From assembly GCA_034387635.1 (NCBI GenBank), contig JAOANU010000010.1, positions 1,054,001 to 1,118,000 of the forward strand: a stretch of DNA of 64,000 nucleotides, written 5' to 3'. This document shows positions 21,632 through 31,805 of the stretch, one piece after another; positions within the stretch are counted from its first letter, which is position 1; each line of letters opens with the position of its first letter. Below the pieces are notes generated by a model. That model made no database searches. It had not been told where the DNA came from and was given only the letters and a program-made list of their open reading frames with translations. Source of the DNA: Rhodosporidiobolus odoratus (taxonomy: Eukaryota > Basidiomycota > Microbotryomycetes > Sporidiobolales > Sporidiobolaceae). The position numbers were made by a program, and so were the translations under genes.

Positions 21632-22716
21632 CTAGCCCTGGTGCTGCATCTGGTGAGGGTGGGGAGGGAGGCCCTGGTGAGGCTTAGGGGGCATGGGGGG
21701 CATGCCCGGAGGTCCCATCTGCTCCGGACCCTTGATCAGGTTCTGCGCAAGGAAAAAGGCATCAGGATCGACACGAGAGGGCTCGAGGCTCGGGGAGGCG
21801 CACCTTGTGGATGTGAGGAAGAACACCACCACCGGCGATGGTGGCGCGAATGAGCGAGTCGAGCTCTTCGTCACCACGGATAGCGAGTTGCAAGTGACGA
21901 GGGGTGATACGCTTGACACGAAGATCCTTCGAGGCGTTGCCTACACAAAGCTTGTGTCAGTGATGACTCCGGTACACGCATGGTCGCAAGGGCAACCGTA
22001 CCGGCAAGCTCGAGAACCTCAGCAGTGAGGTACTCGAGGATGGCAGAGGCGTAGACGGCAGCCTTGGCTCCGACACGCATGTTGTTCTGGCAGCGCGCCT
22101 TGAGGTAACGGTGGATACGACCGACGGGGAACTGCAGGCATCAAGGGTAACAATTGGATCAACAAACATGTCGCGAAGTTGAATAGTCGCGTCGACGCGT
22201 CGAGATGAGGGTCAAGTGCGGGTAGCCCTGCAGAGCCGCGGGAATGGCGACATGGGCTGGAAGCATGCAATGTAGTCGTTGCGCGTTATCCTCAAGCCGC
22301 AGCGAGGCCATCGAGCGCGATTGCCACCTTCATCACGCCGCCCTCTTCGCTCGAAGGCAAACAAAGCCCCTCTGCCACCCTCAGCACTCGCCGGCGCCGG
22401 CGCCTAGGCTCAACGGACGGCTGAAGGTCCTCTGCATCCACTGGCGTCCGTCCCATGGTCCAGGAGGAAGAGTTGACTGAGTAGACGCACCTGCAGACCG
22501 GCCTTCTGCGACCTAGTCGACTGGTTCTTGTTGTCGCCGCCCGCCTTTCCGCCCTTTCCGCCCTTGCCACCCTTACCGCCAGTCTTTCCTCCTTGAACTG
22601 GAGGTCAAGGAGGGAGATGCGAAGGGAGAGGGGCGCGACAAACAGTTCGAAAAGGGAGAGTCAGTTTGTGGGACGAGGAAAAACGGGAGGAGCAAGGAAA
22701 ACGCACCAGTGGACAT
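21632..22716 (-). CDS. HTZ1: Histone variant H2A.Z, five exons
   Basis: Exons 22716-22707, 22591-22491, 22131-22002, 21940-21804 and 21742-21632 sum to 489 nt (162 aa) in frame. The protein begins [19 protein letters not shown], an acetylatable Gly/Lys tail. The fold then follows: [74 protein letters not shown] and [17 protein letters not shown]. The [12 protein letters not shown] and [11 protein letters not shown] segments separate H2A.Z from canonical H2A. H2A.Z replaces H2A in nucleosomes near promoters (SWR1-dependent). The C-terminus is unusual: after HIHKNLIKG come about 28 residues rich in Met, Pro, His and Gln, instead of the short basic tail usual for the family. Exon 1 is only 10 nt. 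MPP6 lies just upstream on the same strand. Confidence 0.93.
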
Positions 22717-22960
22717 TGTAGATGTTTGATAAGAGGATGGAGTGGAAACGAAAGTGGATAGAGAGAGTTGGCGTGAGTGAAGTGAGGTGGGAGAATGCGA
22801 AGCGGAGTGGGAGGCGGCGCTCGATTCATTATATTAGAGCGTTCAATCTGAATGCTAATCAGCAAACGTAATCTTGTGTATCAACTCGTCTGACCTTCCC
22901 AAACAATGCCTTTTCTCGCTCACGACGCAGTCGTGTACTGAGGCGCATAGCGATTTCAGC

Positions 22961-24348
22961 TTATCTACGACCTTTAGTCCCCCTCGCGCGGTTCTTCGCT
23001 CCACCGACAAACTTTCCCTTCTTCACCTCTTTCTCCCTCTTGGGCCCGCCTACCTGTTTCCCCTTCATCAACATCTCCTCCACCTCCCCCCCGCTCTCAT
23101 CACTGGTCTCAGACCCACTACTCTCAGCCGCATCGAACGCCGCGGTCAAATCCTCCTCATCCTCCTCCCCACTCGACTCGTCTTCCTCATCCGAACTCTT
23201 CCCTTCATCCCATTCCCTCTTGTCACCCTGCTTGCCCCACTGGTAGTCATCCATGACGCCCTTCCCCTTGCCCTTGCCAGCTCCACCCTTCTTGGCACCT
23301 TCAAATCCACCCGGTCGCGCAAACTCATCCTTCTTCGTCGTCGATGTAGTAGGCGGCACTACCTTCTTCCCTTCCTTCTTCGGCTTAGGAGCCGATGACC
23401 CGGAGAAAGAGACATGATCATCATCCGCCTCCCATCTCATTAGGTCCATCTCCCCTCCCTCCCCGTCTCCTGCAGCAGTAACAGCAGCAAGACGACGTTT
23501 CTTCGCACTCCCACTCTCCTCCCGTTCAGCATCCAACGCCGCAGTCCTCTTTCCCATTTTCGCCGAGGATAGACTTGATCCACCCGCCGACCGACGAACG
23601 GTCAGAGGAGCGTTGTCTCGTTCAGCTTTTTGACGTTTCTTGACTTGAGATTTGGATTCTTTCGATGATGAGGAGTCTTTCGAGTCTTTGGGTTGGTGAG
23701 AGGATGGGTCGTTGAGTTTCTGCAACCGCGAAAAGACAACAGGGGGTTGAGATTAGCTCGAAGGAGTCTGGATCGAATGAAAGGGTATGGACATACTTCG
23801 ATCTCGACGTTGGCACCGCCAAAGCTTCGTCGTCCAGAGATAGTGGTCGAGGTGAGAGGCATGGATGAGTATGTGGAGCTGCTGCTGAAGGTGGAGGTCG
23901 AGGTTGACGTGGAAGACGAGGAAGAGGTGTAGAGATTGCTCAAGAGTGGGAAAGAAAGGAGGGAAGTCTCATGGACGACAGTTGCTCGGCTGTTTGTTCC
24001 TTCTATAGTTAGTCACGTTGGACTATCGGGACCAGCGAGGGACCGAACGAACCTCCCTGACCCAGCCACTTTCCTGCTCCCCCAATTTTCCTCCTTCTCT
24101 TGCGCCTTCTTCACCGCACTCGGCGCGACAAAGCTCATCCTCCCTGCGGCCAGAGGTGTCCCCTGCACCTCGACTTTGGCTAAAACCGCAGGCGTTGGTG
24201 TCTCCGCCGTTCCTCGTGCAGGTGTTCCTGTTGTCGATGAGTTTGCGGGAGAGGCAGGGGCTGAGACGGGGCCCGGCACGGCACGGTTCATGAACTTGAG
24301 GCCGAGAGTCCCTTTACTGAGGCTTGTCTTGGGCGGGAGGGGAGCCAT
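22961..24348 (-). CDS. MPP6: M-phase phosphoprotein 6 family, nuclear exosome cofactor
   Basis: Exons 24348-24053, 23938-23797 and 23719-22961 sum to 1197 nt (398 aa) in frame. The N-terminus TSLSKGTLGLKFMNRA matches the MPP6 'LSK..L.MKFM.R' motif. Later GRRSFGGANVEIEKLND matches the second family motif 'GR.SF.GFNPEVEKL', which is split across the junction of exons 2 and 3. MPP6 binds RNA and helps recruit the Mtr4 helicase to the nuclear exosome for pre-rRNA processing and RNA decay. The C-terminal half is charged and disordered (Lys/Ser/Glu-rich, SSDEEDESSGEEDEEDL) with a basic end (GAKNRARGTKGRR). At about 400 aa it is roughly twice the length of the human or yeast proteins. It is transcribed toward HTZ1. 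Confidence 0.82.
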
Positions 24349-25051
24349 GATTCGGGGTTTACTGGATTGGGAAAGGGAAACAGAGAGAAAAGGGAGAAGG
24401 AGAAGGCTGCAAACGGGAAATGTCAGTCCTGGTTCGTCTGCTACCGGCTCGTGAACTCCGCAGGAGAGAGAATCTGTTGGTTTGCCATGACAAGCACCCT
24501 TCTCTCGTGGCTACTGGGTCCCCTTTCGCCGTCTCGAGTGGACAAGGCCGCCGCTCCACTAGCCAATCTCCGTATCAAACTGGCGTTGCCCTGACCAGGT
24601 CCGCAGCATCCCGTCTCGAGTCGTACACCTTCGCCTTGCGCCACTCAAGAGTCGTATACATAGGCTGAAGCGGAGGCGAACGCACCTCGAAGGAAATGGC
24701 GCAAAGCGTTGAAGGGGTCAGACCAAGGCGTGGGCGGGCTGTGTAGACTTTTAATTCCTGTGATGAGGGTAGTCTGAACGGTACCAGCTCGAGCAATGAC
24801 GAGTAGAACCTTGACACAGCTTGTCTCTTTCTCGCCGTTCTCATCAGTCTCTCTTGACCTCGCTCAGACTCGGGTTCACGCGCGCCTGGGAGCCGACATA
24901 GTGTATACTAGACAGCTTCCTTAACGGCTGGTCAACCAACGCGGTTCTTCAGTCGGGGTTAACAAGGTGGAGCGCGCGTCCTTCAGTCAGCCAGTCTCCC
25001 TACACAGTTTACGTCAAGCAAACTGACGCTTGCATGTGCAGTTTTATCGCC
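24349..25051. other. Divergent intergenic region, possible small spliced ORF on the minus strand
   Basis: Separates minus-strand MPP6 from a plus-strand gene. On the minus strand between 24844 and 24441 there is a weak two-part open reading (a segment with GIKSLHSPPTPWSDPFNALRH near 24750, then a segment to a stop at 24441 joined across a 50-nt GT..AG gap). Its start cannot be identified, so I do not call a gene. The plus-strand gene's promoter lies in the right half. Confidence 0.3.
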
Positions 25052-27223
25052 ATGACAACACCCTCACACGACCCTACCTCCCTCGAAGCCGCCGCCGCTT
25101 CCTTCTCCCTAACCTCGCTCCTTCAAGTCGCAACTCACGAGCACACCTCACTCACCCTCGCCCTCGCCGACACTTCCCCTGTCCCCCTCCCACTCGATGC
25201 TTACCCTCCCAGCGCCTCCTCCTCCCTCGCTGCCCCAACCCCAGCATCAACAACAGGTCACACCCACCCCGCTCTCGAGTATACCGATGAAAACAATGCC
25301 TACCAACTACTGAGCGGTCTGGGCTTGGGCGCCGAAGGAATGGGACCTCTATCAACAGTCTCCGAAGCGGCAACGAGCGGTTCGGCTATCTCCTCCCCCG
25401 CTCCTACCATCGTCCACCAGCCGACACCTAATTTTCTCCCCTCGCCTTTCGCACCCGAGTCGCTACCCAATCTCCCTTCTCCAGCTACCACCAACGGCCG
25501 AGATACTCTACCTTCCGCTGCGGGCGCGAACCGAAACTGCCCACTCTCGTCACCTCGCAAGGCCCTTCAAAATCGACCTCTTCGAACCCGATCAGGTCGG
25601 GTGCCCCAACCGGCGTCGCACACTCTCTCTACCATTTCAGCCTCGGGACAACGCGATACACCGCGATCCTCACCGGCAGCAGACGACGACGACGACGACG
25701 AAGAAGAAGAAGAAGAGGAGGAGGAGGAGGAGGAGGAGGAACTCGAAGATGAACCCGCTTATGATACCTCTCTCTGGACCAACCTCGTCAACTTTGACAC
25801 CGAATCGGACGAAGACGATGAAGATTTTGATCCGTCTTTACTAGTGGCTGAAGATGCAGATGGAGAGGGAGAGGGAGAGGGAGAAGGGGAAATGGATTGG
25901 GCTTGGTGGAATGGGAATGGAGACACCCCCCACTCTGGCGGAGGAGGAGAAGGGGGAAGGTTCGGAATGACAAGCGAGGAGTTTGCGGCAGAGCTGGAGT
26001 TGTTGATGGCCGGTCAGGAGGATCCGTTGCCCCTTGGTTATGAAGGAGGAGAATTGGAGTTGAGAGAGCAAGGGGATATTCACGTCGGTGGAAGTGAGGC
26101 TGGAGTGACGCCGGCGGATGTCCAGGCTCAACCGTCGAGATCGGAGGGCGGCGACGGCGTGAATGAAGGAGAAGGCGGGGTAGACAAAGAGCAGCCCGCA
26201 GGGAGGAGAAAGAGGACTAGGAAGGGTACACCGGCGGCGGTTAAGGCAGCCGTAACTGCTCAAGGGCAACGAGGGCAAGCAAAGGAGAAGGGCAAGACAA
26301 AAGGGAAGGGCAAGGAGGCGGAGACTGAGGGCGTTGCGAGGGGAAAAGCGAAACCTCCTGCAAAGTGTGGGAGGAAGAAGCGTACCGCTGACGCTTCTAT
26401 TGCCACCGACTTGACCGACCAACCGGCTGGACCGCCGAAGAAACGTACTCGCCGCTCTACCCGTGCTGCCTCACCCGTTGCGTCGCAATCACTCCCTCCA
26501 ATACCGGAGGACGACCCTTCGGCTCCTTCTTCCCTCCTTCAGCCACGTGTCTCTCCAACTTCCTCTCCCCCCGCCGCACCACCGGATCCACCGACCCACC
26601 CGTCTATCACGTCCGATCCACCTCCCCCTCCTGCACCACCACCACCTCTCGAAGAACCTCCAGCGGAGATCAATCCTCTAACCGGCAAAAAGAAGCGCAA
26701 ATCGCGCGCCATCTACTCTCCAGAAGAAGCCGCCGCGCGACGAAAAGCTCAAGAAGCGTTGAGGCAACAGAGGAAGCGTGAGGTGGAGAGGGAGAAACGG
26801 AGAGGGGAGGGGGAGAGACTGAGGGAGGTTGAGGGGGAGAATGAGAGGCTTAGGGGGATGGTTGAGCGGCTTAGGATGAGGGTGGGGGAGTTGGAGGGGA
26901 TGTTGCTGAATCGTGCTGGAGTCGAGGATGAGGATGACGATGAGTCGGACGGAGGCGAGTATAGGATCAACTCGTCTTCGGACGAAGAGGACTCTTCAGA
27001 CGATGGAGACAGCGAGGATGGGGATCATACGCCGCATCCAGGGTTCGACTCGGAGTGGGGCGCGTCGGCGGTGGCGGCGGAATTGGAGGCATTGGTGGCT
27101 TCGCAGGCGGAACCGCTGCCGGAGCAGTTGAAGTTGGATTTGGCGGGCTTGGATGGAGAAGGGTTGGCAAGGCTTATGGAGTCGGTCAAGGAGGCGGCGA
27201 CAGCGCAGGGAGTGACACTCTGA
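25052..27223 (+). CDS. Large acidic/basic nuclear-type protein with a C-terminal leucine-zipper-like coiled coil
   Basis: Single exon of 723 aa from the ATG at 25052 (MTTPSHDPTS); an in-frame ATG at 25034 would add six residues. Order of regions: a Ser/Pro/Ala-rich N-terminus; an Asp/Glu run of more than 20 residues near codon 212; an acidic middle; basic clusters (GRRKRTRKG, KPPAKCGRKKRT, PKKRTRRSTR) that look like nuclear localisation signals; then KKKRKSRAIYSPEEAAARR leading into a long coiled coil. In it Val/Leu residues recur every seventh position (VEGENERLRGMVERLR region), resembling a bZIP with a non-canonical basic region. The C-terminus is acidic. I do not recognise a named family; a DNA-binding or chromatin role is inference. 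No introns were needed, unlike most neighbours. Confidence 0.6.
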   Translation: MTTPSHDPTSLEAAAASFSLTSLLQVATHEHTSLTLALADTSPVPLPLDAYPPSASSSLAAPTPASTTGHTHPALEYTDENNAYQLLSGLGLGAEGMGPLSTVSEAATSGSAISSPAPTIVHQPTPNFLPSPFAPESLPNLPSPATTNGRDTLPSAAGANRNCPLSSPRKALQNRPLRTRSGRVPQPASHTLSTISASGQRDTPRSSPAADDDDDDEEEEEEEEEEEEEELEDEPAYDTSLWTNLVNFDTESDEDDEDFDPSLLVAEDADGEGEGEGEGEMDWAWWNGNGDTPHSGGGGEGGRFGMTSEEFAAELELLMAGQEDPLPLGYEGGELELREQGDIHVGGSEAGVTPADVQAQPSRSEGGDGVNEGEGGVDKEQPAGRRKRTRKGTPAAVKAAVTAQGQRGQAKEKGKTKGKGKEAETEGVARGKAKPPAKCGRKKRTADASIATDLTDQPAGPPKKRTRRSTRAASPVASQSLPPIPEDDPSAPSSLLQPRVSPTSSPPAAPPDPPTHPSITSDPPPPPAPPPPLEEPPAEINPLTGKKKRKSRAIYSPEEAAARRKAQEALRQQRKREVEREKRRGEGERLREVEGENERLRGMVERLRMRVGELEGMLLNRAGVEDEDDDESDGGEYRINSSSDEEDSSDDGDSEDGDHTPHPGFDSEWGASAVAAELEALVASQAEPLPEQLKLDLAGLDGEGLARLMESVKEAATAQGVTL
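25682..25740 (+). repeat. GAC/GAA/GAG trinucleotide tract coding for an acidic run
   Basis: Six GAC codons are followed by five or six GAA and then about nine GAG codons, in frame. Runs of identical synonymous codons (rather than mixed ones) suggest recent triplet expansion. Confidence 0.9.
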
Positions 27224-27618
27224 GCGTTCACTGAATGGCGAAGGGGAGAAGCGCCCTGTTTGTTTTTTTCTCACTTAGCTTTGTCTCCTGTCGTTCTCTT
27301 CTCGGTTAGCAGTTTCACTTGTTGCTTGTAGCTATCCTTGTCTTAGGTCTCGTTGCAGCTGGGTCGTTCTATCGTCGGACGCTGCTAGAGAAGGGCGAGT
27401 CTTTTCTTGTTTTTCTTCTTTCCTTGCCCTCAGGACCCGACGATACTGCCGCGGCATGCGCGTTTCTATTACGCGATGTTCGCTGAATGACAGAGCCGAG
27501 AGGATCTTGAGGTAATTTGTCAGTCAGGCGAGGTTTCGCGTTCGCGGCGCCCTCGTTCCTTCGGAAGATCCGGGCTTGTTTCTTCAGAGCTTCAGCTCTC
27601 ATCAATCATCGACTCAAG
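27224..27618. other. Intergenic region
   Basis: Holds the 3' flank of the preceding acidic-protein gene and the promoter of the next. T-rich stretches follow the stop codon (27259-27270). The frame is open upstream of 27619 back to 27517 but lacks an ATG in a good context. Confidence 0.4.
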
Positions 27619-29898
27619 ATGGCAGCATTCCAGCAACGGCGTCAAGCAACTACTAGACCAACTGCTATCTACTCACCCCCTTCGACCGATGACCTCACCC
27701 ATTCCCTCGCCCTTTCTTCATCCGATCACGAAGACTCCGTTATCCTCTTCTCACCTCAATCACCCCAATCCACCAATCCAGAGTCATCCTGGCATATTCT
27801 CCCCACTGCTACTCCACGCGCTCATCGTGCCACCTCTTTCACCTCAACCGAATCAGCCACTTCATCAGGCGCTAGCACCGGTCAAAGTGGGGGAACCTCC
27901 AATTCCCTCGACAGTCCATACAGTCTACGCCAAGCTGCCCTCCTTCCCGCACACGATGGGACAGGCTCGTTCTACCCTGTCGAAGTATGGGCGGCATCTC
28001 GCGTGCAGACGGATGAAGACGAGTCGACTTCGTTACCTTCTCCTTCGCTCGCTTCAACTTCGTCCTCGAGGCCTTTCTCGTCGTCGGTCTCGCCGAATCG
28101 GGAGAGGCAGAGGCGACCTTCGGCGCAGTCGCAGCTGTCGTTCGGGAGCTCGTTCGAAGGAGGTACGGAGAGCGAGTGGGGGCGCTTGACAGAAGAGAAC
28201 CTGGGTCGCCGCCGCGTGTCGAAGGCTCCCAGGGGTCGGAACGGCACGAGGGACAACACAAGATACATGGTACACGGCGAAGTCGCACAGAGCGAGGAAG
28301 AAAGGCAGAGCGCCGGGTTTACGAGCGAATCGGAGTTTGAGGACGAGGAACAATCGGGAGCATGCACAGGTAGGCCCGGCAGGTCTACTGATGCTCGCCA
28401 ATCTGGGGATCTGCGAACGAGTCTCGCTCGCCAAGAGCAAGAAGACGCCGACTGGACCCTCTCGCCCTCCTTCCTTTCTTCCGGTCTCCTCCTCCCGCGC
28501 TCGTCCTCCCGCCGCCGTGTACCGCCTTCTTCGCTTTCACAGGCCTCCTCTATCCTCCACTCATTCTCTTCGTCTCGCTCCGCCCATTCTTCCGGCGGGT
28601 CAAAGTCTGCTGGTCGGTACAAGCGCCGCCATCGCCGAGCAGGGGGGAGAGGCGGGAGCGCCAGCAGTCAGAAGAAGACGACAAGCGGCGGGGCGAGTGA
28701 GGAGGCGAGGAGGGAGGAGATAGAGCGGCAGGAACGCATGAAGAAGCTGGTCAGGGACAGGGAGGAGGAAAGGAGTGAGAAGGAGAGGGTTGAGAAGGTT
28801 GAAGAGAAGATGCTTTTTGGTGCGTCTTGCCCTGCTCGAGGCCTTTTTGTCGTTGCTGCGGGTACACTCGAGAGTGATACTGACTGCTCTTTGCGCTGGT
28901 AACTACGAACGCGCAGGCCATGCCGTCCTTTCCTACTTTCATATTCCTCCCTACTCTCTCGCTCTCATAGCCTCCGCGCCTTCCTCGACTCTTCCCACTC
29001 CTACCGCTTCTCGACCAGCATCTCCCTCACGTCTCCATGGATTGGACCGCTTCGCCGCCCAGTCTGCGCACGAGGCGTTGTTCACCCTGGGAGGTTCTTG
29101 CGCCGCCGTTGCGAATGAGGAGGAAGTAAGCGATGCTGAGACGGAGCATCCTGCTTCGGGGGGAGATGAAGTTAGAGAAAAGTGGAGGACTTTCAGCTTC
29201 ACCCCTCGCTCAGCACCGGCGACTCCAGCCATCTCCACCACGCCGCGAGCGCACCAACAGCCTCTTGCACATCGGTCAAAGTCTACGCCCGACGTTGCTG
29301 GCCTTGACCTCACACTTCGCCTTTCATCGCGTCGCAAGCGTCGGTCTTCGCTGTCAACCTATATTCAATCCGCTTCCGGCACGACTGTCCACGAGTCCAC
29401 CTCATCGACGCCCGTCTGCCGTCCCACCCCGCTGTCCCCCTTGCCCGCTCCACAGGCGCCTCGACTCTCGCACGAAGAACGTATCCTCCTCGCCCCTCCA
29501 CCACCTCCTTCCTCTTCCACAGACGCACAAACAGCCTGGGGTGGCGAATTCGAGACGTTCGAGTTGGCGATGAGTTATTGGAGGCGGTTGTTGAGGACAA
29601 TTGGGGTCATGGGGCCAACTTTGCCTTCGGAGGAAGCGGAAGACGCCGAGAATATGTCAGAGCGGGAGGTAGAGGCAGGAGGTCAAGGCGACGTCGAAAG
29701 GTATGTTTCCCAGCTTTTTTCTTCACTTGCAGATGGGGCTGCACCTCTTCCAGTGCTTTCTCAGAAGCAAGGAGTGGTTTCAGAGGCGCGTCGTCTAGGC
29801 AAATGAAGCAATAGCCAAGCGACTAATGCCTTCCTCGTCCTTTGCTGCGGAAATGCAGAAACGACCGTACCCTACCCGTCATCGGCGTCTACGCTTGA
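27619..29898 (+). CDS. Hypothetical Ser-rich protein, three exons
   Basis: Exons 27619-28819, 28917-29700 and 29859-29898 sum to 2025 nt (674 aa) in frame. The start is the ATG after 'gactcaag'. The N-terminal 340 residues are Ser/Thr/Pro-rich and disordered; then a basic Arg/Lys patch (YKRRHRRAGGRGG), a charged helix (EEARREEIERQERMKKLVRDREEERSEKERVEKVEEK, read in pieces) and a segment spanning the first junction (MLFGHAVLSYFHIPPYSLALI). After more Ser/Pro-rich sequence there is a Trp-containing helix (FETFELAMSYWRRLLRTIG). The last exon encodes only 13 residues (NDRTLPVIGVYA), and that ending makes the third exon convincing. I do not recognise the family. Confidence 0.6.
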
Positions 29899-30253
29899 TT
29901 CTTCGCCATCCGCTCCTCGCTTGTCTATACATATTCCGATACACCAGCGTATAGAGTATAGAAAGAGTACTCTATCGTTTCAGGCGGGTCTTCGGTCGGT
30001 CTCCATTCTGTTTCTTTTCCTTTCCGATCTTTCTTTCGCCTTCGCACTGTACATCTGCCCGCCTTCTTTTGTTCCCATCTTTCTTTCTCCGGTCTCGATC
30101 CGCACCCGTCGCCTTGATAGCGCTTGGGCTTTTGTTGCTTGCTAATCCACTATTCGTACCTCTCGTTTCGCCAGAGCTTCCATACTCCGATCTTCACTCG
30201 TAACCGCTCTTTGGCAGATCTCTTTTTTCCCACCCCAGGGTATATCCTGTTAG
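29899..30253. other. Intergenic region
   Basis: 3' flank of the Ser-rich gene, T-rich in the middle (30000-30080). No gene or motif is seen. Confidence 0.35.
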
Positions 30254-31508
30254 GTGCAGGCCTGCGGAGGCTCGACAGTACGGACGAACATACGTTCGTC
30301 AGCTTCTGAAAAGAGCGACGATGGATTTGGCCTTCTCAACTGGGGAGTTGACCCTGCTTTGCACGAGAGTGGTGTCTTTCGAGGATTTGGGAACGCAAAT
30401 GCCGCTCAGAACACAGACTCAGGGCCGCTTGTAGCCGCGAGACGCCACTGGGGCACCTGGGAGGAAGCCATACAACGAAATTGTTCGGTATCTCTGATCC
30501 TCCGGCCACTTGTGTGGCTGGATCAGACCACAAGATGGATACCACCCCTGACTCTACCCCGTCCCCCTTTGTTACACATCCTCCGACGGCACTCTTCACC
30601 TCAACATGCGTGTCGGCGTTCTCAGGGTTACGGATCTTGAAGCTTGAAGGGATGGTGAAACACCCTCAAGCTTTGCAAAAGCTCGACACCTTCTGGACGA
30701 CCCAAGTCGAATCCGAGTCAGAGATGGGCTGGTGGTGCGGAGACGAGCCTCTGACTGGGGGGAAACCGCGCTGGAAAAGGGCTGAAGGAGTTTCTGGACA
30801 TGGTTGGAAAGATTGAAGAACGGAAGGTCAACCGCGAGGAGTCCATCTACATGGTTGCCTGGGCGCGGTACCAGCGTGGTATATCTGCTGCTTGATCCCC
30901 GGACGCTTGCCTTCGCCTGTACAACCCGTCGCACTCCACTGTCTTCTTTTGTAGAGTTTGTTCAGATTTTTCTCCCTGCGTGTCCGTAGCTTTCTGTCTT
31001 GTTCTAGCCTAGATTTCCTTGCAGTACAGACATACCGCACTACAGACACTTCATTTGACTGCACAATGTCAGCCTGCTCGCCCATCAGCGGGTACCAGCT
31101 TTCGGTGAAAACCAGTTGTCCTTCCCACCTGGACTTTGGACGTCGTCTCTCTTTCTCTCCACTGACCTTGAACCTCTAGATCTAGACGGCCAGGGAACCT
31201 CGTTCCCAGCCCATGCAGCCAACTTGCACATACTCTCGCTCCACCATGGTGTAGAGGAACGATTCCCAAGTCCGTCCTGGCATACATTTCGTCCAAACAT
31301 CACCCAACGTCCAAAAGTCAGACAGCTTGTGTGGTGATCTGCGGCGCTCGTCGAGATGCGGTGCTACGGCTGGATGGAGGGCGAGGTCCGAGAAGATTGA
31401 GAAGGATCTCGCTTGGAAGAGAGGCAGGCATTTTTGGCGGAGGTACGAGGCGTGCAATTTGACTGCTAATGCACTGCTAGCGGTGCCACCTAGTCATGTT
31501 TGACGGTC
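30254..31508 (+). pseudogene. F-box/LRR-like gene fragments with frame breaks
   Basis: Two sets of pieces look like the C-terminal halves of F-box/LRR-like proteins. First: SAFSGLRILKLEGMVKHP near 30615-30660 and, in another frame, GLKEFLDMVGKIEERKVN running to a TGA at about 30894. The switch falls near a run of six G followed by AAA (about 30759-30767). Second: an LRR-like stretch (EPLDLDGQGTSFPAHAANLHILSLHH) near 31160-31250 and, in another frame, KIEKDLAWKRGRHFWRRYEA ending at about 31503. No F-box start could be placed. They may be decayed copies, or genes whose introns I failed to place. The similar loci at 4013-4932 and 35565-36650 suggest a local, fast-changing family. Confidence 0.4.
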
Positions 31509-31805
31509 TCGAGGCGGAAGAGGCGGGCGGGGCCGACGAGCACGAGGCGGAGAAGGGGGAGCGCGGCGAGCGTTGCTAAGGCGGGCGAGCGGCTTTAAAG
31601 GTGCCAGATCGAGTCTGCTGTTCTGTGTATAGCTTAGTTGCCAGACTGCGGAGGCGTGTCAGCGTTCCTCTCCCCAATTTCTCCTCGTCATTCCAGTTTC
31701 GAATCTCGATCATGAAATCAGCCGACCTAAAATGCTTGAACTTCGCTCCACTTCTCTTGCTTGCTTCCACTCGCTGCGTCCACGTGCGTACGGCTGCTGA
31801 TAAGC

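Noticed and set aside
23040..23246. Plus-strand frame opposite MPP6
   Set aside because: Antisense shadow of the acidic, Ser-rich C-terminal exon.
24441..24844. Possible small spliced gene on the minus strand
   Set aside because: Two coding-like pieces can be joined, but no start codon fits the frame and no family is recognised.
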